Of a DNA stretch of 7,679 nt, positions 1 through 7,529 are shown piece by piece. A program made the translations under genes and the position numbers. The DNA comes from Bacteroidales bacterium UBA1757. Lineage in GTDB: Bacteria > Bacteroidota > Bacteroidia > Bacteroidales > UBA1402. The stretch is taken from NCBI GenBank assembly GCA_002315625.1, contig DCHH01000104.1, positions 1 to 7,679 on the forward strand. Reading direction: 5' to 3'. The first letter of the stretch is position 1. Each line of letters begins with the position of its first letter. The notes under the pieces were generated by a model. It was given only the letters and a program-made list of their open reading frames with translations. It ran no database searches and was not told where the DNA came from.

Positions 1-2199
1 CTTCGAGGAACAATCGCCGATGTTGCAACCGGCAATCCCGTCCAGGGTGTTTCCGTATATAATAAGGAGACTGGGCAATACGCCATGACCGACGCGTACG
101 GCGAGTACCAGCTTCGCCTGCCCGAGGGTGAGAACACACTTCAGATTCTGGCATTCTCCTACGAGGATATCCTACTCCACACCCTTCTCTACGAAGACGG
201 CGTGCTCAACGTACCCATCAAGGAGAAGGTCTATTCGCTGACCGATGTCGTCGTCACTTCCGAAATGACCGCCCGCCGGCGCAACGAAATGGGCTTCGAA
301 TCAATCCGCATGGACCGCATCAAGCACATTCCCACGGCAATGGGTGAAGCCGATGTCGTCAAGGCCATCCTCACCCTGCCCGGTGTCAAATCGGTGGGCG
401 AATCCTCCGGCGGCTTCAACGTGCGCGGAGGTGCTGCCGACCAGAATCTGATTCTCTTCAACGGCGGAACCATCTACAACTCCTCCCACCTGTTCGGCAT
501 GTTCTCCGCCTTCAACCCCGATGTGGTCTCGAATGTCGAACTCTACAAAAGTTCCATCCCGGCCCAGTACGGCGGACGAATCTCTTCCGTTCTGGAGGTG
601 ACTGGCAAGGACGGAAACCGCAAGAAAGTAACCGGAAGTCTTGGACTCGGACTGCTCACCACCCGCCTCTATCTCGAAGGGCCGCTCTCCGATAAAACAA
701 CTTTCGTCGTCGGCGGGCGAGTCACCTATTCCGACTGGATGCTCCGCCTTCTTCCGTCAAACTCAGGCTACAACAACGGCTCTGCCAACTTCTACGACCT
801 GAACGCCACCATTGTTCACCGTTTCAACGACCGCAACACGCTCTATGCATACGGCTACTATTCGCATGACAAATTCTCTTTCCGCCAGGACACCACCTAC
901 CGCTACGAGAATCTGAATGCATCGCTCAAATGGCGCCACACAATCATGCCCCATCATCATCTGGTCATGTCGGCCGGATATGACCAGTACCGCTACGACA
1001 TGGCCGACGTGAGCAATGCCGTCAACGCCTACACCTACGATTTTGCCATTCGCGACATCTTCACTAAGATTGCCTTTAAGCTCAACATCGACGAGCGTCA
1101 CATCCTTTCGTATGGTCTGGACGGAAAATACTACCTGCTCAACCGTGGCAACTACCTACCCAAAGGGGATGAATCGAAGGTTGTCGCAAAGCAGCTGCCC
1201 TCGGAGCAGGGTCTGGAAGCCAGCCTTTACGCCGGTGACGACTGGACCATAGACGACCGTTTCTCGGTCAACATGGGAGTGCGCCTCTCATCCTTTACCG
1301 CCACCACCCCGCAGACCAAGTTCTACTGCAAGCCGGAATTCCGGGTTTCCGGAAAATACCTTGCAAACGACTGGCTCTCCATCAAGGCCGGCTTCAACAG
1401 CATGACGCAGTTCATACACCTCCTGTCCAATTCCGTCTCCATATCCCCCACCGACACATGGAAACTGAGTGACGGCGACATCAAGCCACAGACCGGATGG
1501 CAGGCAGCCGCAGGTCTGTACGGCAGCCTGTTCAACAATATGATGGAAATCTCGCTCGAAGGATATTACAAACAGTTCGACAACTATCTTGACTACAAGA
1601 GCGGAGCCACCCTCATGATGCAGGAGAACCTTATAGACGAAATCATCCTGACCCGCGGAAAGGCGTATGGCGTAGAGCTGATGCTCAAGAAACAGCTCGG
1701 CAAGCTTAACGGCTGGATAGCCTACACCTATTCCCGCACCCAGTTGCAGGACAAGAGCAGCACGGGGTCCGATGCCGTCAACCGCGGTGAGTGGTACGCC
1801 GCCTCATTCGACAAGCCCCACGATGTCAAACTGGTCGGAAACTATCAGTTTACACACCGATTCAGTCTGTCACTCAATGTCGATTACTCTACCGGACGGC
1901 CTGTTACCGTCCCCATAAGCGGCTACACCTATGGTGGCGGTACCCGTCTCTACTATTCCGACCGCAATGCCTACCGCATCCCCGACTACTTCCGTCTGGA
2001 CGGTGCAATCAACATTGAACCAAGCCACTACCTGAAAAAGCTCACCCACTTTTCCATCACTATCGGTTGCTACAACCTGACAGGCCGGAAAAACGCCTAC
2101 TCAGTATTTTACCGTGCCGAAAACGGAAAAGTCAACGGCTATATGCTGAGCATTTTCGGCAGCCAGATTCCATACGTAGATCTTAACCTGAAATTCTGA
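1..2199 (+). CDS. TonB-dependent outer-membrane receptor with carboxypeptidase-regulatory-like N-terminal domain (5' end cut by window)
   Basis: Energised uptake channel of the outer membrane; the substrate cannot be told from sequence. The frame is open from base 1 with no stop, so the ATG at 85 is internal and the true start with signal peptide lies upstream; 732 residues are visible. Window residues 1-75 look like a carboxypeptidase-regulatory-like beta-sandwich (G-x-x-V ... TDAYGEYQLRLPEG). A plug domain follows at about residues 105-205, with LPGVKSVGE, the hallmark FNVRGG (nt 415-432), DQNLILFNGG and QYGGRISSVLEV. The remainder is a beta-barrel rich in alternating aromatic strands and ends in LNLKF, the terminal Phe expected of a BAM-inserted barrel. 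It overlaps the next gene by one base (TGATG), implying translational coupling. The architecture matches receptors paired with DUF4249 proteins in Bacteroidota. It is not a canonical SusC, since no SusD follows. Confidence 0.95.
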   Translation, partial: LRGTIADVATGNPVQGVSVYNKETGQYAMTDAYGEYQLRLPEGENTLQILAFSYEDILLHTLLYEDGVLNVPIKEKVYSLTDVVVTSEMTARRRNEMGFESIRMDRIKHIPTAMGEADVVKAILTLPGVKSVGESSGGFNVRGGAADQNLILFNGGTIYNSSHLFGMFSAFNPDVVSNVELYKSSIPAQYGGRISSVLEVTGKDGNRKKVTGSLGLGLLTTRLYLEGPLSDKTTFVVGGRVTYSDWMLRLLPSNSGYNNGSANFYDLNATIVHRFNDRNTLYAYGYYSHDKFSFRQDTTYRYENLNASLKWRHTIMPHHHLVMSAGYDQYRYDMADVSNAVNAYTYDFAIRDIFTKIAFKLNIDERHILSYGLDGKYYLLNRGNYLPKGDESKVVAKQLPSEQGLEASLYAGDDWTIDDRFSVNMGVRLSSFTATTPQTKFYCKPEFRVSGKYLANDWLSIKAGFNSMTQFIHLLSNSVSISPTDTWKLSDGDIKPQTGWQAAAGLYGSLFNNMMEISLEGYYKQFDNYLDYKSGATLMMQENLIDEIILTRGKAYGVELMLKKQLGKLNGWIAYTYSRTQLQDKSSTGSDAVNRGEWYAASFDKPHDVKLVGNYQFTHRFSLSLNVDYSTGRPVTVPISGYTYGGGTRLYYSDRNAYRIPDYFRLDGAINIEPSHYLKKLTHFSITIGCYNLTGRKNAYSVFYRAENGKVNGYMLSIFGSQIPYVDLNLKF

Positions 2200-3356
2200 T
2201 GAGACACACTATATATTTATTATCCATACTTCTCCTTTGCACATCGTGTATCTATTCCTACGATGCCGACATTGAAGGGACCGGCGACCAGATGGTAATC
2301 GAAGGGAGCATCCTGTCAGGGGCTTCGTCCGTCTTTACCCTGTCGCTTTCAAAGCCTATTTCCGACCTGGATGCCCTTACCCAGAGCGTTATGGCAAAGA
2401 GTGTTGTCGTGGAAAGCGAAAACGGAACCACCTACGAGGGGGTCTTCTCCAGCCAGAAGAACTCCAAATATGTAAATGGCACAAAGTTTATCTACACCGT
2501 GCCGACAGAGAATATACAGACAGCCCACCGTTGCCGCGTAGTCGTCACCTCACTGGATGAAACCGTCTATACATCGGCATGGGTGCCGTTCGTCAGCACT
2601 CCGGACATCGATTCCGTCTTCTACCAGGTAAATGAAGACCAGTCAGGTATGACTGTCATGGTTGACACCCACGCCGACAGCGATGCAAGCCGCTACTACG
2701 GCTGGACATTCAACGAAGACTGGGAGTTCACATCCTATCTGCGGGCTTCGTGCTACTATAACACAAGTACCAACGAAATCATCAATTTCCAGAATGCGGA
2801 AAACATCTACTACTGCTGGAACCACAACGATGCCCCTGACATCAATTATTTTTCCACAGACAAGCTGTCCGACAACATCGTCAGCCGGCGCGTGATTACA
2901 CGGCTGGAAGCCAATACGCTGAAAGTACAATACATCTACTCCATCGAGGTCAGCCAGCGCTGCGTCACTGCGGAAGAATACAACTATTGGACTATTCTCA
3001 AGAAAGACAGCGAGGAGACCGGTGACCTGTTTTCGTCACAGCCCAACGAATTGAGGGGGAACATCACATCCTCCAACCCGTCAAAGATTGCCATCGGCTA
3101 CATAGGGGCCGGCCAGGTCAAGAAAAAGCGCATCTTCGTTGACTGTCAGAAACTTCCCCTGTACCACGTCCGGATGATTTATGAAGTTGAGTCTTTCCCC
3201 GAGACGAGCTGGAACCGTATGTACAAGAAGGGTTGGAGCCCATACTATTATGACTATTTGGAACAGGCCTATTACTGGACCGATAGAGAGTGCGTAGATT
3301 GCCGAATCCATGGGACAAAGGACAAACCCGCTTTCTGGCCTAACGATGACAAATAA
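2199..3356 (+). CDS. DUF4249 family lipoprotein
   Basis: Probable outer-membrane lipoprotein partner of the upstream receptor; the molecular function of DUF4249 is not established. The 385-residue product starts with a short lipoprotein signal (hydrophobic residues 5-13, then CTSC with the lipidated Cys at 17). DUF4249 features are visible: an early MVIEGSI strand (32-38), a beta-rich region reaching VYTSAWVPF (123-131), then EYNYWTIL (260-267), DLFSSQPNELRGNI (276-289), IGYIGAG (299-305), and a C-terminal CVDCR...KPAFWP (365-381). The middle (165-215) is very rich in Tyr, Trp and Asn, as in a carbohydrate- or ligand-binding surface, but that is inference. The ATG shares its A with the receptor's stop codon and there is no clear Shine-Dalgarno, so translation is probably coupled. 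The protein is complete, with no frameshift. Confidence 0.88.
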   Translation: MRHTIYLLSILLLCTSCIYSYDADIEGTGDQMVIEGSILSGASSVFTLSLSKPISDLDALTQSVMAKSVVVESENGTTYEGVFSSQKNSKYVNGTKFIYTVPTENIQTAHRCRVVVTSLDETVYTSAWVPFVSTPDIDSVFYQVNEDQSGMTVMVDTHADSDASRYYGWTFNEDWEFTSYLRASCYYNTSTNEIINFQNAENIYYCWNHNDAPDINYFSTDKLSDNIVSRRVITRLEANTLKVQYIYSIEVSQRCVTAEEYNYWTILKKDSEETGDLFSSQPNELRGNITSSNPSKIAIGYIGAGQVKKKRIFVDCQKLPLYHVRMIYEVESFPETSWNRMYKKGWSPYYYDYLEQAYYWTDRECVDCRIHGTKDKPAFWPNDDK

Positions 3357-3366
3357 ATCCCCTGCT

Positions 3367-5061
3367 ATGAAAAAATTATTGTTTTCCATTCTGATATATC
3401 TCACACTCGGGGCCGCAGCTCTTCAAGGGGCAAATCCGACCACTCAGACCTTGGAAAGGGTTTATGTCTCGACCGACCGCAACTGCTATGTCGCCGGTGA
3501 CGAGCTGTTTGTCTCGGCTTTCTGCATCGATGCCTCCTCAGAGGACGGCCGCCTTTCCACACTCAGCAAGGTTGCGTACATAGAACTCCAGAACAGTACC
3601 GGCACCGTTCAGACAATGAAGGTCGCACTGGACGGAGGACGCGGCTGCGGCAGCATGTCGCTTTATACAGACCTACCCACTGGCAACTACGCACTGATTG
3701 CCTATACCTCGCAGAACCTTGCCGAAAAGGGGTTTGTTCCTGTGGCAAAGTTTATCACTATTTACAATGTTCTCAGCCTCAAACGGGTTCCGGGCGGAGT
3801 GGAGGTCTCGGAAAAAGACAGGCCTGTCGCTCAAGGGAATGTTTCCGACGAGAGCAACGGCTTTCAGATTATTCAGGACAAGAATTGGAAGGCTAACTCT
3901 TCCGGTAGCATCCGGCTGAAAAACCCGTTCAATGAAGCCGTCACCCTTTCGGTCAGTGTCTATCATGAAGACCAACTTTGCAGCGTTTCAACATCGACCC
4001 TTCCGGCAGTGGTCAACTCCAACGGATGGCGAAATGTCAAGGCCACTATTGACGATAGCTATATTCCTGAGTATGAGGGCGAAATGATTCGGCTTAAGAT
4101 ATCCGACAATGTCGAACCCGGCCGTATGCTGAGTGTCTCTTTCCCCGGTCGGCAGCCCGACTACTACTTTGTCACCATAGACAATAATCATCTTGCCACC
4201 CTGATAACCAAGAACGTTCCAGGGGAAAGGGATATGGTATGCGAGCCCTACCCGCTTGACACGACCCTGCAGTGGAGTGTTGAAATCGAGGACAATTTCC
4301 TTCGTCCGACTCCACAGACCATTCCCCTGCTGACACTGTATCCCGAGCAGGCCAAGGCCCTGACCGAAAGGGGAATTGCCATGCAGTTGTCTCACCGCTT
4401 CAACGGCGACACTATTGTCTCGGCGCTGAAAGGGAGCAACCGGATTCGCCTGACTAGTCCCGACAAGACCTATCTGTTGGACGACTACACCCGTTTTCCT
4501 TTGATGCAGGAAGTCATAATCGAGTATGTATCAGAAATCCAGCTGCGCCACAACCGGCGCCACAATGAGCTGAAAGTGCTTCAGGAAGGTGTCTTTCATG
4601 AAAGCTATGCTGACGACATCAATTCCATAATTTTCCTAGACGGCATGCCGGTTCTTGACCACGACCGTTTTCTCAAATACAGCCCGCTGCTTGTCAGGCA
4701 GTTGGATGTCTTCAAGCGGAGCTTCATTGAGGGGACGACGTTCTACAGCGGAGCAGCCAATTTCCAGACCTACAAGGGCAATCTCTCCGGCTGGAACTTT
4801 GCAGAAAATGTCCGCATTCTTCGTTTCCATGGAGTTTCCGTGCCGACCGAGCTGACGTTCATGAAACAGGGAGTTCCCAACCCCTCGACCGATTACCGTC
4901 AGACTCTCTACTGGAAGCCGCTGATGTCGATGCCTGCTGCCTCCGAGCAGACAGTCAAGGTGGCCACCCCATGTTACAAAGGCCATTTCACAATCTTAGT
5001 TGAAGGGATGACCCAATCGGGCCGCACCTTCTCCGCCACCAGCACATTCGAATGCGAATAA
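3367..5061 (+). CDS. Secreted MG2 (alpha-2-macroglobulin-like) protein with TonB-plug-like segment
   Basis: Envelope protein of unknown function, 564 residues from the ATG at 3367. That start is preferred because it opens directly into a signal peptide (MKKLLFSILIYLTLGAAALQG). In-frame ATGs at 3310 and 3346 would put charged residues before it and overlap the DUF4249 gene. Residues 28-135 form a macroglobulin-like beta-sandwich (ERVYVSTDRNCYVAGDELFVS ... LPTGNYALIAYT). The motif DDYTRFPLMQEV occurs at 372-383. A plug-like stretch follows at 420-471 (IIFLDGMPVLD ... LVRQLDVFK ... FQTYKG), resembling the plug of the upstream receptor although no barrel follows. Next come RQTLYWKP (511-518) and a final beta-sandwich (540-561). 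The same order of motifs is known in Bacteroidota MG2/TonB-plug proteins. Its position 10 bases after the DUF4249 stop places it in the same operon, so it may assist the receptor or stabilise a surface complex. Enzymatic activity is not suggested, and no thioester motif was noticed. Confidence 0.85.
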   Translation: MKKLLFSILIYLTLGAAALQGANPTTQTLERVYVSTDRNCYVAGDELFVSAFCIDASSEDGRLSTLSKVAYIELQNSTGTVQTMKVALDGGRGCGSMSLYTDLPTGNYALIAYTSQNLAEKGFVPVAKFITIYNVLSLKRVPGGVEVSEKDRPVAQGNVSDESNGFQIIQDKNWKANSSGSIRLKNPFNEAVTLSVSVYHEDQLCSVSTSTLPAVVNSNGWRNVKATIDDSYIPEYEGEMIRLKISDNVEPGRMLSVSFPGRQPDYYFVTIDNNHLATLITKNVPGERDMVCEPYPLDTTLQWSVEIEDNFLRPTPQTIPLLTLYPEQAKALTERGIAMQLSHRFNGDTIVSALKGSNRIRLTSPDKTYLLDDYTRFPLMQEVIIEYVSEIQLRHNRRHNELKVLQEGVFHESYADDINSIIFLDGMPVLDHDRFLKYSPLLVRQLDVFKRSFIEGTTFYSGAANFQTYKGNLSGWNFAENVRILRFHGVSVPTELTFMKQGVPNPSTDYRQTLYWKPLMSMPAASEQTVKVATPCYKGHFTILVEGMTQSGRTFSATSTFECE

Positions 5062-5070
5062 GCAACAACA

Positions 5071-5400
5071 ATGATAGTAGATTTCAACAAAATTGAAGAG
5101 CAGCGCCTGGAGCGCTTCAAAGATGGCGAAGGCTCCCTCCTCGCCCGCATGTACTTTGACGGCACAAACCGGATAATGAAAGCCCGCCTTGAGCCCGGCT
5201 CATCCATAGGCCTCCATACCCACGACACCTCCTGTGAAGTAATCTTCATTATAAAGGGAAACGGCTCAGTCCTCTACGAAGGCGAGCGCATCGCCCTGAG
5301 CGAAGGCGACTGCCACTATTGCCCCAAAGGACACACCCACAGCCTTATCAACGACTCTGACGCTATTCTGGAATTCACCGCTGTAGTTCCGGCCCAATAG
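5071..5400 (+). CDS. Small single-domain cupin (Cupin_2) protein
   Basis: A 109-residue cytosolic beta-barrel protein with no signal peptide. Both cupin motifs fit the consensus exactly. Motif 1, G(X)5HXH(X)4E(X)6G, spans residues 43-63 with H49, H51 and E56. Motif 2, G(X)5PXG(X)2H(X)3N, spans 79-94 with H90. These give the usual 3-His/1-Glu metal site, so a metal-binding enzyme or sugar/small-ligand-binding role is possible, but single-domain cupins are too diverse to assign a reaction. The gene begins 9 bases after the previous stop and probably shares the transcript. There is no obvious Shine-Dalgarno, and the ATG at 5071 is the natural start. It ends convergently 55 bases from proA. A functional link to the transport genes is unproven. 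Confidence 0.9.
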   Translation: MIVDFNKIEEQRLERFKDGEGSLLARMYFDGTNRIMKARLEPGSSIGLHTHDTSCEVIFIIKGNGSVLYEGERIALSEGDCHYCPKGHTHSLINDSDAILEFTAVVPAQ

Positions 5401-5438
5401 GCTGCTGCGCGGTTCAATAGGACCGAGGTTCAATAGGG
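5391..5438 (+). repeat. Three short direct copies of GGYYCAATAGG
   Basis: Copies lie at 5391-5401 (ggcccaatagg, containing the cupin stop codon), 5411-5421 and 5428-5438 (both ggttcaatagg). Start-to-start spacings are 20 and 17 bases. The second copy can form a small hairpin (CGGTT/GACCG with a 6-base loop, 5410-5425). They fill most of the convergent gap between the cupin gene and proA. The third copy's TAG (5434-5436) is in frame with the cupin stop, so readthrough would add only 11 residues. This may be local duplication of the gene end; no function is claimed. Confidence 0.5.
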
Positions 5439-5455
5439 ATGGCTTCCGATTGGAT

Positions 5456-6697
5456 CTACGGCCGCACCTGTCCGTGCCCGTCAATCAACCATTTGTAAGT
5501 ATTGAGCGCGTCAAGCCCCATCGGTCCACGCGGTCCGAGCTTCTGCGTGCTGATACCGATTTCGGCTCCAAGCCCGAACTGTGCCCCGTCAGTAAAGCTC
5601 GTAGGCGCATTCACATACACACAAGCGGCATCAACCCGTTTCTGGAAAGCCTTAGCGCACGTAGCGTCCTCAGTAATAATCGACTCACTATGGCCAGAAC
5701 CATAGCGGGCAATATGTTCAATAGCCTCGTCAAGCGAATCCACGACACGCACTGCCATCTTGTAGTCCATAAATTCCGTGCCAAAGCTGTCAGCATCCGC
5801 ATGAAGTAAAAGCGCAGCAGGATATTGCCCCTCCAAAGCCATGTATGCTTGTCCGTCCGCATATATAACAACCTGTTTTTCAGCCAGCCGTCCGCACAAC
5901 AACGGCAATTCACCAAGTCGCGAACTGTGCACAATCAGACAGTCAAGCGCATTGCATACACTCACCCGTCGAGTCTTTGCATTGAAGACAATATCACGTC
6001 CGATTGACAAATCACCCGAAGCATCAAAGTAAGTATTCACCACCCCAGCCCCGGTTTCGATGCAAGGAACCTTAGCATTGTCCCGGACAAAGTCAATAAG
6101 CCTGCGCCCTCCACGTGGAATGACAATATCAACATACCCTCTTGCCCCAAGCAGCTCTGCCGCCGCCTCGTGCGTCGATGGCGTCAGATTGACGGCGTTC
6201 CCATCTACTCCATGTTTGCAGAGCACCTCCTTAATCAGGCGAACGGAAGCATTGTTGGTCTCATCGGCATCCTTACCCCCCTTCAGGATACAGGCATTGC
6301 CACTCCGAAGACAGAGTGAGAAGACATCAAACGTGACATTCGGACGGGCCTCGTAAATCACCCCGACAACTCCGAACGGCACACTGACCCGACGCAGCCG
6401 AAGTCCATTCGGCAACACCCTCTCTTCCAAGACCTTACCCTGTGGAGAAGAAAGCATAGCGACATGCCTCATATCAGCTGCAATTCCCTCAAGTCTCTGC
6501 GGATTCAATGCCAGCCGGTCATACAACGGATTTGCCCTGTCCATACGGCTAAGGTCACGAGCATTAGCCTCAAGAATAACCTCCTGCGACCGTACAACAG
6601 AGTCCGCCAAATCATTAAGCAACTCCGTACAAACAGCATCCGACAACATCGCGACAGCCTCTGCCGCCCTACGTGTCGCGTCCAATATCTCTTTCAT
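5456..6697 (-). CDS. proA: Glutamate-5-semialdehyde dehydrogenase (gamma-glutamyl phosphate reductase)
   Basis: Second enzyme of proline synthesis: NADPH-dependent reduction of gamma-glutamyl phosphate to glutamate-5-semialdehyde, which cyclises to pyrroline-5-carboxylate; cytosolic. The product has 413 residues, close to the E. coli length of 417. Recognisable blocks of this aldehyde-dehydrogenase-superfamily member are GVIYEARPNVT (112-122), CLRSGNACILKGGK (129-142), IPRGG (193-197), the catalytic-cysteine region NAKTRRVSVCNA (239-250, nucleophile C248), VYVNAPTSFTDG (360-371) and FGLGAEIGISTQKLGPRGPMGL (from 374). The start is supported by an AGGAG seven bases upstream of the ATG. It lies 13 bases after the proB stop on the same strand, forming a proBA operon. 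No truncation or missing residue is seen. It converges on the cupin gene. Confidence 0.98.
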   Translation of the reverse strand: MKEILDATRRAAEAVAMLSDAVCTELLNDLADSVVRSQEVILEANARDLSRMDRANPLYDRLALNPQRLEGIAADMRHVAMLSSPQGKVLEERVLPNGLRLRRVSVPFGVVGVIYEARPNVTFDVFSLCLRSGNACILKGGKDADETNNASVRLIKEVLCKHGVDGNAVNLTPSTHEAAAELLGARGYVDIVIPRGGRRLIDFVRDNAKVPCIETGAGVVNTYFDASGDLSIGRDIVFNAKTRRVSVCNALDCLIVHSSRLGELPLLCGRLAEKQVVIYADGQAYMALEGQYPAALLLHADADSFGTEFMDYKMAVRVVDSLDEAIEHIARYGSGHSESIITEDATCAKAFQKRVDAACVYVNAPTSFTDGAQFGLGAEIGISTQKLGPRGPMGLDALNTYKWLIDGHGQVRP

Positions 6698-6704
6698 ATC
6701 TATT

Positions 6705-6709
6705 CTCCT
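6705..6709 (-). promoter_or_regulatory. Shine-Dalgarno sequence of proA
   Basis: Read on the minus strand, AGGAG lies between the proB stop and the proA ATG, with 7 bases between motif and start codon. It is notable because the other complete genes here lack a clear Shine-Dalgarno, as is common in Bacteroidota. It fixes the proA start at 6697. Confidence 0.7.
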
Positions 6710-6710
6710 G

Positions 6711-7529
6711 TCAATTGTTGTCCCTCACGATTTTGTCCCCCACGGGTGAGTTTTGGGGGCCAAGTTCAAATCTGGTATGCGGAACACACTCGGGTCGTTC
6801 CATGATATCTGTCAGAATGTTTTCACGTTTACCGTTGGCAATGATAACGGTTTTCCCCTTTGCAGCCATTGCCATGGCAGCGGCTGCTTTGGACTTCATG
6901 CCTCCTCGACCTGCACTGCTGCGCTTCTCATCAATGAAAGAGGCAATGTCATCATCACTTCCTACAACAGGAATCAAAACCGCTCCCGGCTCTGACGGAT
7001 TTCTGTCATAGACGCCGTCTATATTGCTCAAAATCACCAATATATCAGCGCCAATCATATCCGCCACCAATGATGACAGCTCATCGTTATCGGTAAACAT
7101 CAGCTCAGTGATGCACACCGTGTCATTCTCGTTGACAATCGGCATCACCCCGCTCCGCAACATAGCCTCCATGCAAGCCTTCTGGTTGGAAAACTCCACT
7201 CCTGGGGCAAAGTTTTCCTTCATCGTAAGCACCTGACCCACAGTTATTCCCCAGTCATTAAACAAGGTGTGATAAAGATTCATAAGCCGCACCTGCCCGA
7301 CAGCCGAATAGACCTGCCGCTTTTCGACACTGTCAAGCTCATCTTCCGGCCCCAGGATACTGCGCCCGCAAGCCACAGCCCCACTAGTTACTAAAACAAC
7401 CTCAAATCCCTTAGCCCTGAGGTAAGCCAACTGATCAACCAAAGACGAAACACGGGTAACATCAAGCGTCCGCCTGTCATCATCCCGTGTAAGCACATTG
7501 CTACCCACCTTCACAACAATACGTTTCAT
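6711..7529 (-). CDS. proB: Glutamate 5-kinase, short form without PUA domain
   Basis: First committed enzyme of proline synthesis: ATP-dependent phosphorylation of glutamate to gamma-glutamyl phosphate, handed to ProA; cytosolic, and in this family usually feedback-inhibited by proline. The product is 272 residues from the ATG at 7529; a TTG two codons upstream is also possible but less likely. Amino-acid-kinase motifs are intact: VVKVGSN with K7, TSGAV (48-52), NEND (133-136), FTDNDELS (145-152), LSNIDGVY (167-174) and GRGGMKSK (207-214, with K214 matching the E. coli ATP-site Lys 217). The protein stops shortly after the kinase fold, so the C-terminal PUA domain of the 367-residue E. coli enzyme is absent. 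Short ProBs are known elsewhere, for example in Streptococcus thermophilus. Downstream proA follows after 13 bases. No remnant of a PUA frame fits in that gap, so this is not an obvious recent frameshift. Confidence 0.96.
   Translation of the reverse strand: MKRIVVKVGSNVLTRDDDRRTLDVTRVSSLVDQLAYLRAKGFEVVLVTSGAVACGRSILGPEDELDSVEKRQVYSAVGQVRLMNLYHTLFNDWGITVGQVLTMKENFAPGVEFSNQKACMEAMLRSGVMPIVNENDTVCITELMFTDNDELSSLVADMIGADILVILSNIDGVYDRNPSEPGAVLIPVVGSDDDIASFIDEKRSSAGRGGMKSKAAAAMAMAAKGKTVIIANGKRENILTDIMERPECVPHTRFELGPQNSPVGDKIVRDNN

Noticed and set aside
85..87. ATG at 85 as start of the TonB receptor
   Set aside because: The frame is open to base 1 and the upstream codons encode the beginning of the regulatory-like domain, so this Met is internal.
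763..1101. Minus-strand open frame opposite the receptor barrel
   Set aside because: Val-rich, low-complexity composition typical of the antisense of barrel codons; no family features.
3310..3366. Longer N-terminus for the MG2 protein from ATG at 3310 or 3346
   Set aside because: It would put up to 19 polar residues before an evident signal peptide and overlap the DUF4249 coding end; the ATG at 3367 is the natural start.
3988..4395. Minus-strand open frame of 135 codons opposite the MG2 gene
   Set aside because: No family features, fully inside a well-supported gene, and no start signal.
5401..5455. Bidirectional terminator between the cupin gene and proA
   Set aside because: Only a 5-bp stem (5410-5425) without a T run on either strand could be found.
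6464..6805. Plus-strand open frame across the proB-proA junction
   Set aside because: It is antisense to both pro genes and contains no recognisable domain.
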